DNA from: JAHEFT01 sp963766195
GTDB taxonomy: Bacteria > Pseudomonadota > Gammaproteobacteria > Xanthomonadales > SZUA-36
Length of the DNA stretch: 64,000 nt
NCBI GenBank assembly: GCA_963766195.1
Contig: CAVXYY010000005.1
Span: 744,001 to 808,000 of the forward strand
Reading direction: 5' to 3'
This document shows, piece after piece, positions 1-9,260 of this stretch (position 1 is its first letter; each line of letters starts with the position of its first letter). The translations under genes were made by a program, and so were the position numbers. The notes below the pieces were generated by a model. That model ran no database searches and was not told the DNA's origin. It saw only the letters and a program-made list of their open reading frames with translations.

Positions 1-1712
1 AGTTGCCGGTCTCCCTGATGGCCGGGGCATTGCCCTCCAAAAAAGCTTCCTGGAAGTCAGCCCACCCGGCCCAGTAATGTTCCGGATTCATGTCAGTGAG
101 ACGTTCCTGAATTTCGGCGGCCGCCTGGTAATCACCCACCGCGACCAATACATCGACCTGGTGGCGCAGGGCATCAAAATCGCCAGGGTCGATCCGGGCC
201 AGCGCCTGGGCGTGTTCCAGTGCTTTGACAAAGTCACCAGCGTCCCACAGGTAATGGTCCAGCAGTATGTGGTGGCTGTTGGGAAAATCCGGGTAAAGAT
301 CGATCAGTTTCAAAGCCTGTTGCTCGCCTTGGGAAAACAGCCCCTGCACGAAGTACTCCTTGGCAAGGGCTGCGCCGATGATCATCGACCGCGGGTCCAG
401 CTCCGATGCCTTGAGCAGCAGATCCAGCCGTTCCCGGGAGCGTAAAGGGTTGTCTGTGATACTCCCGCTGTACCACTGGTAGGCGGTGGCGTAATTCGGG
501 CTGAGTTCGATGGCTTTGCGGAACGCCTGTTCCATTTCATCCAGCCGGTGATGATATTCATGAACCTGGGCCAGCGACGCGTAGGCTTCACCCAGGCCTG
601 GGTCCAGGGCAAGCGCCCTGGTAACCGCATCCTCACGCAGAGCGATGGTTTCTGCCGGAGGAGTGTCGGTATATAACGCCAGCAAGTAGTGGCTGTCAGC
701 CACTCCGACCCAGGCGAGTGCGAATTGCGGATCGAGTTCAACGGCGTTCAGGAATTCCTGTGTCGCCTGTTTCAGGTTCGCGGTAACCCGTGTTGCCATC
801 AGCTGCTTTCCGCGCAGGTAGGCGTCATACGCGTCGATATTGGTGGTCGGCATCTGGTTGATGCGCAGCTTCTCATCATGTGACAGCGTAGCCTGAAGGG
901 CATCGGCTATGCGGGTGGATATTTCGCTTTGAATCGCAAACAAATTTTCGGCGGTCAGTTCACGATCATACATGTCCGCCCACAGGTGCTCATCGGTCTT
1001 TGCATTGATCAGCTGTACGTTGATCCGCACCTGGTTTCCAGACCGCTGTATGGCGCCTTCGAGAATATTGGCCACGCCCAGTTCAGCGGCGATCTCGGGA
1101 ATTTTCTTGGTGGTGCCCTTGTATTCCATGACCGAGGTTCGGGAGATGACTTTCATCGAGCCAATGCGGGCGATGGTGGTCAGCAAGTCATCATGGATTC
1201 CGTCCGTGAAGAACTGGTCTTCCTCGCGGTTGCTCCGGTTATCGAATGGCAGCACGGCAATCGAAAGCCGGTCAACCGCGGGCGATGTTTCCACCGCGGC
1301 GGCGGGTTCAACGGCTTGTACAGCCTGGCCTTGCGCCGCCGGCAGGTTCCTTTCCACGAGGTGCGGCGCCAGATAGAACTTATCGAACAGTAGGTAGGCG
1401 ATGGCCACAGCCATCAATGCAATGATCATCGCATTCAGTTTGCGGCTGGTCTGAGCCGTGATCGACTGGCTGCGGTCCACTTCAGACTCACGCTTGATAC
1501 CCTCTGGGGTCAGTTCGAAGGCCCAGGCCACGAATAAAGTAACAAAGAAGCCGGTCACGATAATGGCCAATAGCAACTTACCGCCCCAAGCCGGTAATTC
1601 CAGAATCGCGCCAACCACGTCGAGTATCTGGAGCAATACCCAAGCCGCGACCACGTAGGCAATGCCCACGCGCACAACGTTTCTACGTTTGAGCTCATCC
1701 AGGAACGACATG
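1..1712 (-). CDS. TPR protein with N-terminal membrane segment, 3' end beyond window
   Basis: The minus-strand frame is open from the ATG at 1712 to the window edge, about 570 residues, so the C-terminus is missing. It starts MSFLDELKRRNVVRVGIAY, a signature of a gammaproteobacterial family of TPR proteins often annotated as adenylate-cyclase-like or TolB-like. Two hydrophobic segments (about residues 18-35 and 45-65) are followed by a linker and a third segment near residues 90-105. Next comes a TolB/FlgO-like stretch (LSIAVLPFDN, then FFTDGIHDDLLTTIARI), and from about residue 280 successive TPR-like helical pairs. No cyclase or kinase domain lies in the visible part. Function is unknown; a membrane-anchored scaffold or sensor is the usual guess. 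Confidence 0.85.
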
Positions 1713-1779
1713 CCTATAATCTAGCAGAAAGCTGGCGGGTCAATGAGATACAAAAGCGTGCATGGCAAAAGAACCGGTC

Positions 1780-2259
1780 CTACTGCGCCTTATGCGCCTC
1801 CAGTTCAATCTCGATCATGAACCCGGGTAATGCAAGCCCTTTGACTTCCAGCCAGGTTCCGGTTGGGAACTGCCTGGTATAGATCGAGTTGCGATAGCCG
1901 GATACTTCCAGGAACTTCGCCATATCAGTCGTGTAGACGTTCTCAACCACGACATCATCAAACGTATAGCCGTAGTGCTTCAGAACCTTGTCCAGATCCG
2001 CATAGGCATTTTTCATCTGTTGCTCGAGATCACCTACTGCGGTCGCGTTGCCTTCGTTGTCCATGCTCACGGCGCCTGAAATCTTGATGTCGTTACCGAT
2101 CTTGACCGCGTGCGAGTAGCCGTAGGCTTTCTCCACTCCCGGCCGCAGCAGGAACCAGTCCGCTGCTTCACCGGTCGCATCGCCGGAGCCGGCACGGGCG
2201 TCATTCATAAAGGCGAGGGCGCACAATAGTGTGATCGTGGTGAGTAATTTTCCATTCAT
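1780..2259 (-). CDS. Exported RidA/YjgF-family protein
   Basis: This 159-residue protein has a cleavable signal peptide ending near NDARA, then a Rid-family (YjgF/YER057c/UK114) domain with the usual alternation of strands and the motif LDKVLKHYGYTFDDVV. I chose the ATG at 2259 because an AGAGGA Shine-Dalgarno precedes it; an in-frame TTG at 2277 would lengthen the signal peptide needlessly. Cytosolic RidA removes reactive enamines or imines. The exported form here probably acts in the periplasm on an unknown substrate. It lies 32 bp downstream of the membrane-protein gene and may share its transcript. Confidence 0.8.
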   Translation of the reverse strand: MNGKLLTTITLLCALAFMNDARAGSGDATGEAADWFLLRPGVEKAYGYSHAVKIGNDIKISGAVSMDNEGNATAVGDLEQQMKNAYADLDKVLKHYGYTFDDVVVENVYTTDMAKFLEVSGYRNSIYTRQFPTGTWLEVKGLALPGFMIEIELEAHKAQ

Positions 2260-2291
2260 GGTTCTGTTCCTCTTCAAAGGGTTTGATGGTT

Positions 2292-3413
2292 TCAGCTTCC
2301 GACTCGTGCTTCATCCGAACCGAGTTCGCGCTCCAGGGTTTCGGCGTCGACTGGTGAAATCCCGAGCGAGTCACGCAGCCGGTTGAGCAGGGCGCGCTCT
2401 TTAGGGGAAATGCCCCCATCCTGTCGGGCCTCGGCCAGCGCCGCCTCGTAAACCTGCAGCTTGCGGAATGCGGCGTATTCGGGGGTGTTCCGGGTGTTCG
2501 GCATGGCCATGCTGGCAATCCGTTCGGAAAACCGTTGCAGGGGCGCCAGGAAAAACACCACCAGGGCCGATGCAAGCAAACCGGCCATGCCGCCCAGCTC
2601 AGACGACAGGAACCGGTCCACGCCTTCAGAAACCAGGTAGATTATCGCTACAAACACGGCTGCAAGCGTTGATTGCTTGATCGTCCAGCGGATACGCAGG
2701 TCGATATCAAACAGTTGTGTGCGCAGGATGCCATAGGCAATGAGCGGGACCGCGAGCAGCGTGCCCAGTGCATAGACCACGTATGGCCAGCCCGTTGCGT
2801 CCGGATCCACCACTGCATAAGTTCCTGACCAGATGAGCGAAATAGCGGCTCCGTACACCACCCCCCAGCACACGTCCCTGATTCCAAAAGCGACCGCAAA
2901 GGAACCGGCGCGCGTGCGGGCCTGGCCGTAGGCAATCCACCACGCGTGGATGGAGGCCACCAGTGCGTATGTGAACAGAAGTGTCAGAAGCAGGTAAAGA
3001 AGCGTGGCTCCGAAATGCAACGGGGTATATAAAACGGCAAAAAACAAAATGACAGAAGCGCCGGCGAGTGACAGGCGCCAAGACCTGTTGGCAAAGGGTC
3101 GGGTCAGCGGAGTTTGCAAGGCGGCAGCGAGAAACGGAGGATAAAGCGCGAGCATCGCACAGTCGCCCAGGGTGTGGATTATTTCTTCGGCCCGGTACCA
3201 GGCGGGATAAAGCGGGTGTTCGTGGACAGCCGCAGTCAATAACAAATCAATATAGCCCGTTGAAATCAGGGTAAAGCCTTCAACGAACAACAAAAGAGAA
3301 AGCTTGCGCGCCACGCTGCCAGCCATGCCGACACGGAACAACACCACTGCGAGGCCCCAGCACATAAAAAGTGCGATGAGGGCCAGGATTGCGACAAAGT
3401 TGAATTGAAACAT
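2292..3413 (-). CDS. Multi-pass membrane protein resembling a 7TM histidine-kinase sensor region
   Basis: The protein has 373 residues and about eight hydrophobic segments between residues 5 and 290. The segment FDIDLRIRWTIKQSTLAAVF resembles the end of the N-terminal 7TM module of some sensor histidine kinases and phosphatases. No H-box or ATPase domain follows: after the last membrane helix there is only a soluble tail of about 80 residues (RKLQVYEAALAEARQDGGIS onward), probably helical. It could be a sensor module working with a separate partner or a transporter-like protein. No function is assigned. It is read toward the RidA-like gene. Confidence 0.7.
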   Translation of the reverse strand: MFQFNFVAILALIALFMCWGLAVVLFRVGMAGSVARKLSLLLFVEGFTLISTGYIDLLLTAAVHEHPLYPAWYRAEEIIHTLGDCAMLALYPPFLAAALQTPLTRPFANRSWRLSLAGASVILFFAVLYTPLHFGATLLYLLLTLLFTYALVASIHAWWIAYGQARTRAGSFAVAFGIRDVCWGVVYGAAISLIWSGTYAVVDPDATGWPYVVYALGTLLAVPLIAYGILRTQLFDIDLRIRWTIKQSTLAAVFVAIIYLVSEGVDRFLSSELGGMAGLLASALVVFFLAPLQRFSERIASMAMPNTRNTPEYAAFRKLQVYEAALAEARQDGGISPKERALLNRLRDSLGISPVDAETLERELGSDEARVGS

Positions 3414-3573
3414 CGGCAGATTCTATAACAACTTATTCCCCGGTTCCGGTCAAAAATAGCACCAGGCCTCGCGAGGCTTCGGAAATTTTCGGCGAATATT
3501 TCAAAAAGGGGGACAGGCCGCTTACAATAGCGGCAGCGATAAATCCTTTCGAAATCCAGGAGCGGCCCCGGCC

Positions 3574-4579
3574 ATGAAAACAACAGTTCTACTCATCAAC
3601 CTGGGCACGCCGGACAGCCCTTCAGTGCCGGATGTCAGGAGCTACCTGGGGCAGTTCCTGAATGATCCCCGGGTGGTTGACTTGCCCTGGCTGGTCCGGA
3701 AAATCCTGGTCAACCTGATCATCGTCCCGTTCCGGGCGCCCAAGAGCGCAAAGATTTATCAAAAGCTCTGGACCGATAAAGGTTCGCCGATCATTTTCCA
3801 CGGCGAGAAAGTACAGGAACTTTTGCAGGAAAAACTCGGAGAAAGCTACACGGTTGAACTGGCCATGCGTTACAAGAACCCGGCTATTCCGGAAGTTTTG
3901 GAGCGAATCAGAAAATCCAATCCGGATCGCATCATCGTGTTGCCGCTTTTCCCGCAATACGCATCCGCCAGCACCGGTTCGGCGCTGCAGGAAGTCATGG
4001 ATGTTGTCAGGGACTGGTGGGTGATCCCGGAGATGAAGTTCATCAGCCAGTACTGGGATCATCCGCTGTTCATCAAGGCCCTGGTCGAGCGCGGAAAACA
4101 GTATGACTGGCGGGAATACGATCATGTGCTCTTTTCCTATCACGGACTGCCGGAGCGTCAGGTCGACAAGGTCTACGACGATGGGTTGTGCCAGCGACCA
4201 TCACTGTGAAAATGAAATCACTGATGAAAACAAGTATTGCTACAAGGCTGCATGTTATGGCACTACCCGGCTGCTGGCGCAGGGACTCGGCATTCCGGAA
4301 GAAAACTACACCGTGTGCTTCCAGTCGCGACTGGACAAAAAGTGGCTGGAGCCGTTCAGCGACAAAATCGTCGTGGAGCAGGCGAAGAAGGGGGCCAAAA
4401 AGCTGTTGGTTTTTTCACCGGCGTTCGTTGCCGACTGCCTGGAAACGACGATTGAAATCAGTGATGAATACCAACTGCTGTTCGAGCAGCACGGCGGCGA
4501 AAAAATCCAGTTGGTGGAAAGCCTGAACGACCACCCGGCCTGGATCGAGGCGCTGGAAGCGCTGGTCAAAAACCACTGA
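3574..4579 (+). CDS. hemH: Ferrochelatase (one-base frameshift)
   Basis: Ferrochelatase inserts Fe(II) into protoporphyrin IX, the last step of protoheme synthesis. The N-terminal part (MKTTVLLINLGTPDSP, later FSYHGLPERQVDKV) is frame 1, and the rest (SDHHCENEITDENKYCYKAACY to the C-terminal LVKNH) is one frame over. The shift maps to a CC at 4191-4192. Dropping one C restores a 334-residue protein of normal size. The cysteines around the junction suggest the [2Fe-2S]-type or cysteine-rich variant seen in some families. The GH127-type gene starts 4 bp after the stop. I regard the frameshift as a sequence error, because heme synthesis is expected to be needed here. Confidence 0.9.
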
Positions 4580-4583
4580 GCCC

Positions 4584-6935
4584 ATGGGCCTGAACCTCAG
4601 TCGCAGACGGTTATTGCAGTGGGCCGCAATGGCGTCCGCTTTCGGGTTTCCGGGCCTGGGTGTACTGGCCGCGCAATCCGAACCCGGCAGGGTGCGGCCA
4701 TTCCCGTTGCAGGCGGTCCGGCTGAAACCTTCGGTGTTCCAGGCAGCCGTGCAGACCAATACGAAGTATCTGCTCGAGTTGTCGCCCGACCGCCTGTTGC
4801 ACAATTACCGCCTGTTTGCCGGTCTTGAACCCAGGGCCCCGGTTTATGGCGGCTGGGAATCGGACACGATTGCAGGCCATACGCTCGGCCATTACCTCAG
4901 TGCGCTGTCACTGGTTACGCTCAGACCGGAAACGCGGAATGTAAAAAGCGCGTTGACTACATCGTTGCGGAACTGGCGGTTGTGCCAGGCTCAAAGCAAT
5001 GACGGCTATGTGGCGGGCTTCACCCGTCGCAATCAGCAAGGCGAAATTGAAGATGGCCGGGTGCTGTTCGACGAGTTGGTGGCCGGGGATATTCGCGTGC
5101 TGCCGTTCAATCTGAACGGTTGCTGGGTGCCGCTCTACAACTGGCACAAGTTGTATGCTGGTCTGTTCGATGCGCAGACCTGCTGTGAAAACGTGCAGGC
5201 GTTGGAAGTTGCCCTTCGGCTGGGAGCATTCATTGAGGGCTTTTGCGCCCGGCTCAGCGACGTGCAACTGCAGAAGGTGCTCGACTGTGAACACGGCGGC
5301 ATCAACGAGTCGTTTGCCGAGCTTTCGAGCCGGACCGGTGACCGCCGCTGGCTGATGTTGTCAGAGCGACTCAACCACCACAAGGTCCTGGATCCGCTGG
5401 CCTCGGGCCGGGACGATTTGTCTTACCTGCACGCCAATACGCAGATCCCCAAGGTGCTGGGCATGGCGCGTCAATTCGAGCTGACCGGCGAGGAAGACCG
5501 GGCCGCCGCAGCGCGTTTTTTCTGGCGGACGGTGACGTCCGACTACAGCTACGTCATCGGTGGAAATTCCGATCGCGAATATTTCCAGGAACCGGACAGC
5601 CTCTCGAAATACATCACCGAACAGACCTGCGAGCACTGCAACAGCTACAACATGCTCAAGCTTACGCGGCACCTTTACCAGTGGCATCCGGATGCCGCGC
5701 TGTTCGACTATTACGAGCGCACGCATTACAACCATGTGCTTGCAGCGCAGCACCCGCAAACCGGCATGTTCGCCTATATGATGCCTCTGATGTCGGGTAC
5801 CGCGCGCGGCTGGTCGACGCCGTATGACGATTTTTGGTGCTGCGTCGGCAGCGGCATGGAGAGCCACGCAAAGCACGGCGATTCCATTTACTGGCAGGAC
5901 GACGAGCGACTTTATGTGAACCTGTACATTCCTTCAGAATTGAACTGGAAGGAAAGGGGGCTGGAACTGGAGCTGGATACCAGGTTGCCCTTCCAGGGTG
6001 AAGTGAATCTGCGTGTGCAGCGGGCCGACAACACTGCACCTCTGACCATGGCGCTGCGCATCCCTGCCTGGGCAAACAACGCAACACTGAGCCTGAACGG
6101 TGAGCCGATGCAGGCCGGACGGGATGGCGGATATGCGCTGGTGACAAGGAACTGGCAGGCAGGCGACACGCTGACCCTGTCGATGACCCTGGAGTTGCGC
6201 CTGGAGCCGACGCAGGACGACGCCCAGACCGTTGCCGTCCTGCACGGGCCATTGGTCCTGGCTGCCGATCTTGGCTCGGCTGATTCAGACTGGTCTGGTC
6301 CGGCGCCCGCGCTGGTTGGAGATGATCTGCTGGAGGCTTTCGGGCCACTGACTGAAGACGGACGATACGATGTTGAGGCCGCAGCGCCCGGACCACTGAC
6401 CTTTGTGCCGTTCTTCTCGCAGTATGACCGCCGCAGCGCGGTTTACTTCAAGCGGTACGATCCTGTTGGCTGGGAACGTGAGCTGGTCCGCCAGGCTGAG
6501 CAGTCCGCCATCCAGGCTGCGCTGGATGCGCGTTCGGTCGACCGGGTGCGACTGGGCGACGAAGCTTCTGAAGCGGCACATGGTTTGACTTCAGATATTT
6601 CCTATGCGGTTTCGTACCGGGGGCAGCCGGGGCGCGATGCACGAACGGAAGGCTTTTTTGAATTCGAAATGGCGCCGGCGTCAACGCCCGGGCCTTTGGT
6701 GCTGCGGTTGACGTATTGGGGCGGTGAGCGCCGCCGGCGCTTCGGTATCGTGGTCAACGGCCAGAGAATCGCCGATGAGGTGCTGGAAGGTGACCGGGGC
6801 GCTGACTTCGTTGACGTGGATTATCCTTTGCCGGAAGGTCTTGAAGCGCCACTACTGGTTCGCCTGCAACCTGAGCGCGGTTTCACCGCCGGTCCGGTGT
6901 TTGGAGCACGACTGCTGCAAGCCGGGTCCGGCTGA
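4584..6935 (+). CDS. GH127/GH146-type beta-L-arabinofuranosidase, Tat-exported
   Basis: The protein has 783 residues and a twin-arginine signal (SRRRLLQWAAMASAFGFPGL). It matches the DUF1680 glycoside hydrolases of families GH127/146, which release beta-L-arabinofuranose using a zinc-bound cysteine nucleophile. The zinc and catalytic residues are visible as CEHCNSYNMLKLT (Glu350, Cys352) and FWCCVGSGMESH (Cys419-Cys420). This is close in position to the well-studied bifidobacterial enzyme, which has Cys417-Cys418. An all-alpha barrel is followed by beta domains from about residue 470. Tat export suits an enzyme that needs its metal loaded in the cytoplasm. Neighbouring eda and kdgK suggest sugar-acid catabolism, although no transporter is adjacent. 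The exact substrate is an inference. Confidence 0.85.
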   Translation: MGLNLSRRRLLQWAAMASAFGFPGLGVLAAQSEPGRVRPFPLQAVRLKPSVFQAAVQTNTKYLLELSPDRLLHNYRLFAGLEPRAPVYGGWESDTIAGHTLGHYLSALSLVTLRPETRNVKSALTTSLRNWRLCQAQSNDGYVAGFTRRNQQGEIEDGRVLFDELVAGDIRVLPFNLNGCWVPLYNWHKLYAGLFDAQTCCENVQALEVALRLGAFIEGFCARLSDVQLQKVLDCEHGGINESFAELSSRTGDRRWLMLSERLNHHKVLDPLASGRDDLSYLHANTQIPKVLGMARQFELTGEEDRAAAARFFWRTVTSDYSYVIGGNSDREYFQEPDSLSKYITEQTCEHCNSYNMLKLTRHLYQWHPDAALFDYYERTHYNHVLAAQHPQTGMFAYMMPLMSGTARGWSTPYDDFWCCVGSGMESHAKHGDSIYWQDDERLYVNLYIPSELNWKERGLELELDTRLPFQGEVNLRVQRADNTAPLTMALRIPAWANNATLSLNGEPMQAGRDGGYALVTRNWQAGDTLTLSMTLELRLEPTQDDAQTVAVLHGPLVLAADLGSADSDWSGPAPALVGDDLLEAFGPLTEDGRYDVEAAAPGPLTFVPFFSQYDRRSAVYFKRYDPVGWERELVRQAEQSAIQAALDARSVDRVRLGDEASEAAHGLTSDISYAVSYRGQPGRDARTEGFFEFEMAPASTPGPLVLRLTYWGGERRRRFGIVVNGQRIADEVLEGDRGADFVDVDYPLPEGLEAPLLVRLQPERGFTAGPVFGARLLQAGSG

Positions 6936-7078
6936 CTTTCTGTTCCGGGACATCGGCTTGCCTGGCGGCATCCGGATCCAGTTTCCTGACAGGCGTCAAT
7001 CTCGACAATAACGATGGTTTGCTTTTCTCCTGATGTGGCAGAATAGTTTGCCTGTCGAAAATAGTGTGAGGTTACCGG

Positions 7079-7726
7079 GTGAGCAGTTCAGAAACGATTG
7101 ATGCCAGGCTTCGCCGTGCCCCGGTGGTGCCGCTGATCCAGGCTGATGACACCGCTGTCGCGGTTCAGACGTCGAGGGCCCTGGTGGCAGGTGGGCTGAC
7201 GGTGATTGAGGTCGTGCTACGCACACCGGCGGCGATTCAATGTCTCAAAGTCATCGCACGCGAAGTGCCCGAGGCAATCGTCGGGGCGGGGACCGTGCTG
7301 AGCGAAGACCAGGTTGAAGCCGTTCTGCTGGCAGGTGCGAAGTTTATCGTTTCACCTGGCCTTTATGCGCCGGTCGTGCGGGTGGCCCAGTCAGCTGAAC
7401 TGCCGGTTTTTCCGGGCGTTGCGACCGCAAGCGAAGTTCAGAGCGCCTGGAATATGGGGCTGCGCACGGTGAAATTTTTTCCGGCTTCACTGGCCGGGGG
7501 CATTCCGATGTTGAAGGCGCTTGGGTCGGTATTCGGCGGTATGTCGTTCATGCCAACCGGGGGTGTTTCAGCGGAGAACCTGGCCGATTTCCTGGCGCTG
7601 CCCAGTGTGCTGGCCTGTGGGGGTAGTTGGTTGACACCCAAGTCCGCAATCACTGAAGGTAATTATTCGGCGATCACCCAACTGGCACTTGAGGCCATTG
7701 CAATTGCACAAAAAGTAAGAGGCTAA
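7079..7726 (+). CDS. eda: 2-dehydro-3-deoxy-phosphogluconate (KDPG) aldolase
   Basis: KDPG aldolase splits 2-keto-3-deoxy-6-phosphogluconate into pyruvate and glyceraldehyde 3-phosphate. The 215-residue class I aldolase shows the family pattern: IEVVLRTPAA with the catalytic Glu, IVGAGTVL, and the Schiff-base lysine in MGLRTVKFFPA, then SFMPTGGVSAENL. Translation appears to start at GTG 7079, preceded by a GAGG motif. The gene sits 2 bp before kdgK, so the two almost certainly form an operon in which KdgK makes KDPG and Eda cleaves it. The order and pairing are typical of uronate or alginate-derived sugar catabolism. Confidence 0.93.
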   Translation: MSSSETIDARLRRAPVVPLIQADDTAVAVQTSRALVAGGLTVIEVVLRTPAAIQCLKVIAREVPEAIVGAGTVLSEDQVEAVLLAGAKFIVSPGLYAPVVRVAQSAELPVFPGVATASEVQSAWNMGLRTVKFFPASLAGGIPMLKALGSVFGGMSFMPTGGVSAENLADFLALPSVLACGGSWLTPKSAITEGNYSAITQLALEAIAIAQKVRG

Positions 7727-7728
7727 TC

Positions 7729-8757
7729 ATGGCTCAATTTGTATCTTTCGGAGAAATCATGCTGCGGCTCAAGACGCCCGGTCATGAGCGTTTTTTCCAG
7801 TCGCCGGTCTTCGAGGCCACGTTCGGTGGTGGTGAAGCCAACGTCGCGGTAGCGCTGGCGAACTACGGGCTCGATGCGGGATTCGTTACGGCGCTGCCCG
7901 ACAACGATATCGGTGAGGCGGCTATCCGCGAACTGCGCGGCTTCGGAGTTGATACTCGCCTGATCAAACGTTGCGGTGAACGGGTGGGAATTTATTACCT
8001 GGAAGCTGGCGCCAATCAGCGGCCGTCAAAGGTGGTCTACGACCGTGCCCATTCGTCGATCGCTGCCTGCAAGCCGGGTGATTTTGATTGGGACGCCGTA
8101 TTCAAGGACGCAAAATGGTTCCACATTACCGGCATCACTCCGGCCCTGAGCCAGTCAGCGGCCGATCTCAGCCTCGAATCGGTCAAGGCCGCGCAGCAGC
8201 GTGGTGTAAAAGTATCCTGTGACTTCAATTTTCGCGGAAAGCTCTGGAAGTACGGCAAGACAGCCCCTGAAGTGATGACCGAACTGGTTCGCTACGTGGA
8301 CGTTGGAATTGCTAACGAAGAAGACTGTCAGAAGTCACTGGGAATAACCGCTGACGTGCACGTGGAGAGTGGTGAACTGGACACGATAAAGTACGAGGCG
8401 CTGAGCAAAAAAGTATTACAGGCGTTTCCTAACATGTCGGTGATCGCAATTACCCTGCGGGAATCACGCAGCGCTGATACCAATGGCTGGTCGGCGTGTT
8501 TGCGTGACGAGGAAGGCTTTCGCCTTTCACGCCAGTACGAGATCACCGATATCGTAGACCGGGTTGGGGGTGGGGACAGTTTTGCATCGGCACTGATTTA
8601 TGGCCTGAATGCTTATCCTGACCGGCAACAATCGCTGGAGTTTGCAGTGGCGGCCAGTTGCCTGAAACACTCGATCCTGGGAGATTTCAACCGGGTCAGC
8701 GTGGCGGAAGTCGAAAAGCTGATGGGCGGAGACGGGTCAGGAAGGGTTCAGCGCTGA
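7729..8757 (+). CDS. kdgK: 2-keto-3-deoxygluconate kinase (PfkB family)
   Basis: KdgK phosphorylates 2-keto-3-deoxygluconate to KDPG, the substrate of the aldolase encoded just upstream. The 342-residue protein is a PfkB/ribokinase-family sugar kinase. It has the N-terminal glycine-rich motif FGGGEANVAVALA and the C-terminal signature DIVDRVGGGDSFASALIYG carrying the catalytic aspartate and anion hole. The ATG at 7729 follows the eda stop with AAGAGG in the preceding codons. An insertion-rich lid around residues 200-225 is typical of proteobacterial KDG kinases. The stop codon lies inside a perfect palindrome. Confidence 0.92.
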   Translation: MAQFVSFGEIMLRLKTPGHERFFQSPVFEATFGGGEANVAVALANYGLDAGFVTALPDNDIGEAAIRELRGFGVDTRLIKRCGERVGIYYLEAGANQRPSKVVYDRAHSSIAACKPGDFDWDAVFKDAKWFHITGITPALSQSAADLSLESVKAAQQRGVKVSCDFNFRGKLWKYGKTAPEVMTELVRYVDVGIANEEDCQKSLGITADVHVESGELDTIKYEALSKKVLQAFPNMSVIAITLRESRSADTNGWSACLRDEEGFRLSRQYEITDIVDRVGGGDSFASALIYGLNAYPDRQQSLEFAVAASCLKHSILGDFNRVSVAEVEKLMGGDGSGRVQR

Positions 8758-8765
8758 ACCCTTCC
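8740..8765. terminator. Perfect 26-bp palindrome overlapping the kdgK stop, possible bidirectional terminator
   Basis: The two 13-bp halves (GGAAGGGTTCAGC and GCTGAACCCTTCC) are exact complements without a loop. There is no T-tract, so a classic rho-independent terminator is not certain. It lies between kdgK and the convergent histone-like gene, where a terminator working both ways is expected. A protein-binding palindrome is the alternative. Confidence 0.5.
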
Positions 8766-8797
8766 CGTAACTTCCAAGACAGCGGTCTGTAAGCTGC

Positions 8798-9082
8798 CTA
8801 TTTCTTCTTGGCTGGAGCTTTCTTGGCTGGTGCCTTCTTAGCTGGAGCCTTCTTGGCTGCGGCTTTCTTGGCTGGAGCTTTCTTAGCTACGGCTTTCTTG
8901 GCTGGTGCCTTCTTGGCTGGAGCCTTCTTGGCTACGGCTTTCTTGGCTGGAGCCTTCTTGGCTGGAGCCTTCTTGGCTACGGCTTTCTTGGCTGGAGCCT
9001 TCTTGGCCGGAGCTTTCTTGGCTGGTGCCTTGGTTGCTTTTACTTTCGATGCTGCTGACTTCTTAGTCGCTTTGCTAGCCAT
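8798..9082 (-). CDS. Lysine/alanine/proline-repeat histone H1-like protein
   Basis: The 94-residue, extremely basic protein starts MASKATKKSAASKVKATK and then consists of fifteen pentapeptides of the type APAKK, ending in lysine. Every third unit in the middle reads AVAKK, and one reads AAAKK. Such tails resemble eukaryotic histone H1 tails and the C-termini of AlgP- or HctB-like bacterial proteins that bind DNA and can condense it. There is no folded domain. The start is supported by AGAGGA 8 bases upstream, and an AT-rich region of about 180 bp precedes the gene. A DNA-compacting or nucleoid-associated role is likely; the specific target is not known. Confidence 0.85.
   Translation of the reverse strand: MASKATKKSAASKVKATKAPAKKAPAKKAPAKKAVAKKAPAKKAPAKKAVAKKAPAKKAPAKKAVAKKAPAKKAAAKKAPAKKAPAKKAPAKKK
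8801..9028 (-). repeat. 15-bp tandem repeat encoding APAKK units, with 45-bp higher-order period
   Basis: Fifteen tandem 15-bp units fill most of the histone-like gene. Units 4, 7 and 10 carry AVAKK, giving a 45-bp super-repeat, and codon use varies slightly from unit to unit. Such arrays expand and contract easily, so the copy number in this assembly may not equal that in other strains. Confidence 0.9.
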
Positions 9083-9260
9083 GCTAATTCCTCTGGATTT
9101 TGAGTTATCAGGTTATGTAGCAACCGAATCGAAAACGCGCGGCTCGTTTGCTGCAAAAACTTTAGTACTTAATTTTGTTGAATGCAATCGTAATATGAAA
9201 ATTTTTATAACAATCGAAAAAACATCTTTATTTTAATTAGAACAAGGGGCGAGTTTTGTC
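9083..9260. promoter_or_regulatory. AT-rich upstream region of the histone-like gene
   Basis: This 178-bp interval lies between two minus-strand genes and is markedly richer in A and T than its surroundings, especially 9160-9240. It must hold the promoter of the histone-like gene and the 3' end of the sulfotransferase-like transcript. I see no clear terminator hairpin and no unambiguous -35/-10 pair. Confidence 0.45.

Noticed and set aside
8801..9028. CRISPR-like array
   Set aside because: The units are contiguous 15-bp coding repeats without spacers.
8808..9236. Plus-strand repeat protein (AGAFL repeats) opposite the histone-like gene
   Set aside because: It is the complement of the APAKK repeat. 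The minus frame has a proper ribosome site and a known protein type.
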